Origin: Patescibacteria group bacterium | GTDB taxonomy: Bacteria > Patescibacteriota > Patescibacteriia > UBA2591 > PGYQ01 | Direction of reading: 5' to 3' | Assembly: GCA_020057535.1 (NCBI GenBank) | Contig: JAGVFS010000049.1 | Coordinates: 1 to 6,278, forward strand | DNA: 6,278 nucleotides | Shown: positions 6,252 to 6,278 of the stretch, piece by piece | Layout: every line of letters starts with the position of its first letter | Numbering within the stretch: position 1 is the stretch's first letter | Notes under the pieces: generated by a model | Databases searched by the model: none | The model's input: only the letters and a program-made list of their open reading frames with translations | Told to the model about the DNA's origin: nothing | Position numbers and translations under genes: made by a program

Positions 6252-6278
6252 AATTTTAATTCACATAATTTTAATTCA
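6249..6278. repeat. Perfect 15-bp tandem repeat over the gpmI copy 2 start codon
   Basis: Positions 6249-6263 and 6264-6278 are identical (cataattttaattca on the plus strand). Each copy contributes an ATG on the minus strand. The upstream ATG (6266-6264) is followed at once by TGA in the same frame, so translation of gpmI must start at 6251. The window ends at the repeat edge, so further copies may follow. It may be a real duplication of the leader or an artefact of a contig end. Confidence 0.85.

Overview
This window looks like a piece of an extremely A+T-rich bacterial genome with small intergenic gaps. The lack of recognisable Shine-Dalgarno sites, the glycolytic genes packed beside unrelated housekeeping genes, and several degenerate 7-bp repeat tracts all suggest a Candidate Phyla Radiation (Patescibacteria, Parcubacteria-like) organism. 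That placement is inference; no rRNA or other phylogenetic marker was checked. TAA, TAG and TGA are all used as stops and no long frame contains an internal TGA, so the standard bacterial code (table 11) fits.

Every gene lies on the minus strand, so transcription runs from right to left. The order is: a phosphoglycerate mutase gene (gpmI copy 2, 6251-4683), a second, diverged gpmI (copy 1, 4562-2988), the N-terminal half of a UvrD/PcrA-type helicase (2939-1899), a membrane-anchored D-alanyl-D-alanine carboxypeptidase of family S11 with a -1 frameshift near its 5' end (1862-763), and triosephosphate isomerase (tpiA, 708 to the left edge, where it is cut off). There is no gene-free stretch over 300 bases. 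The longest gap, 120 bp between the two gpmI genes, is filled mainly by degenerate heptanucleotide repeats. No tRNA, rRNA, CRISPR or transposase gene was seen.

TpiA and GpmI are both lower-glycolysis enzymes, so the two ends of the block serve one pathway (DHAP to G3P, and 3-phosphoglycerate to 2-phosphoglycerate). The helicase fragment and the peptidoglycan enzyme sit between them with no obvious functional link. A TTGACA box overlapping the end of the peptidase gene may give tpiA its own promoter.

The most unusual signal is a set of 7-bp-period repeat tracts at four places: inside tpiA, inside the helicase, across the helicase stop and following gap, and across the gpmI copy 2 stop and following gap. 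Two tracts are translated in frame as short peptide insertions, and two run over gene stops. The helicase loses its whole C-terminal half exactly where one tract begins. Other points of note are the T7/A8 slippery run that splits the peptidase gene, a 66-bp tandem duplication in its linker, and the two tandem but diverged phosphoglycerate mutases.
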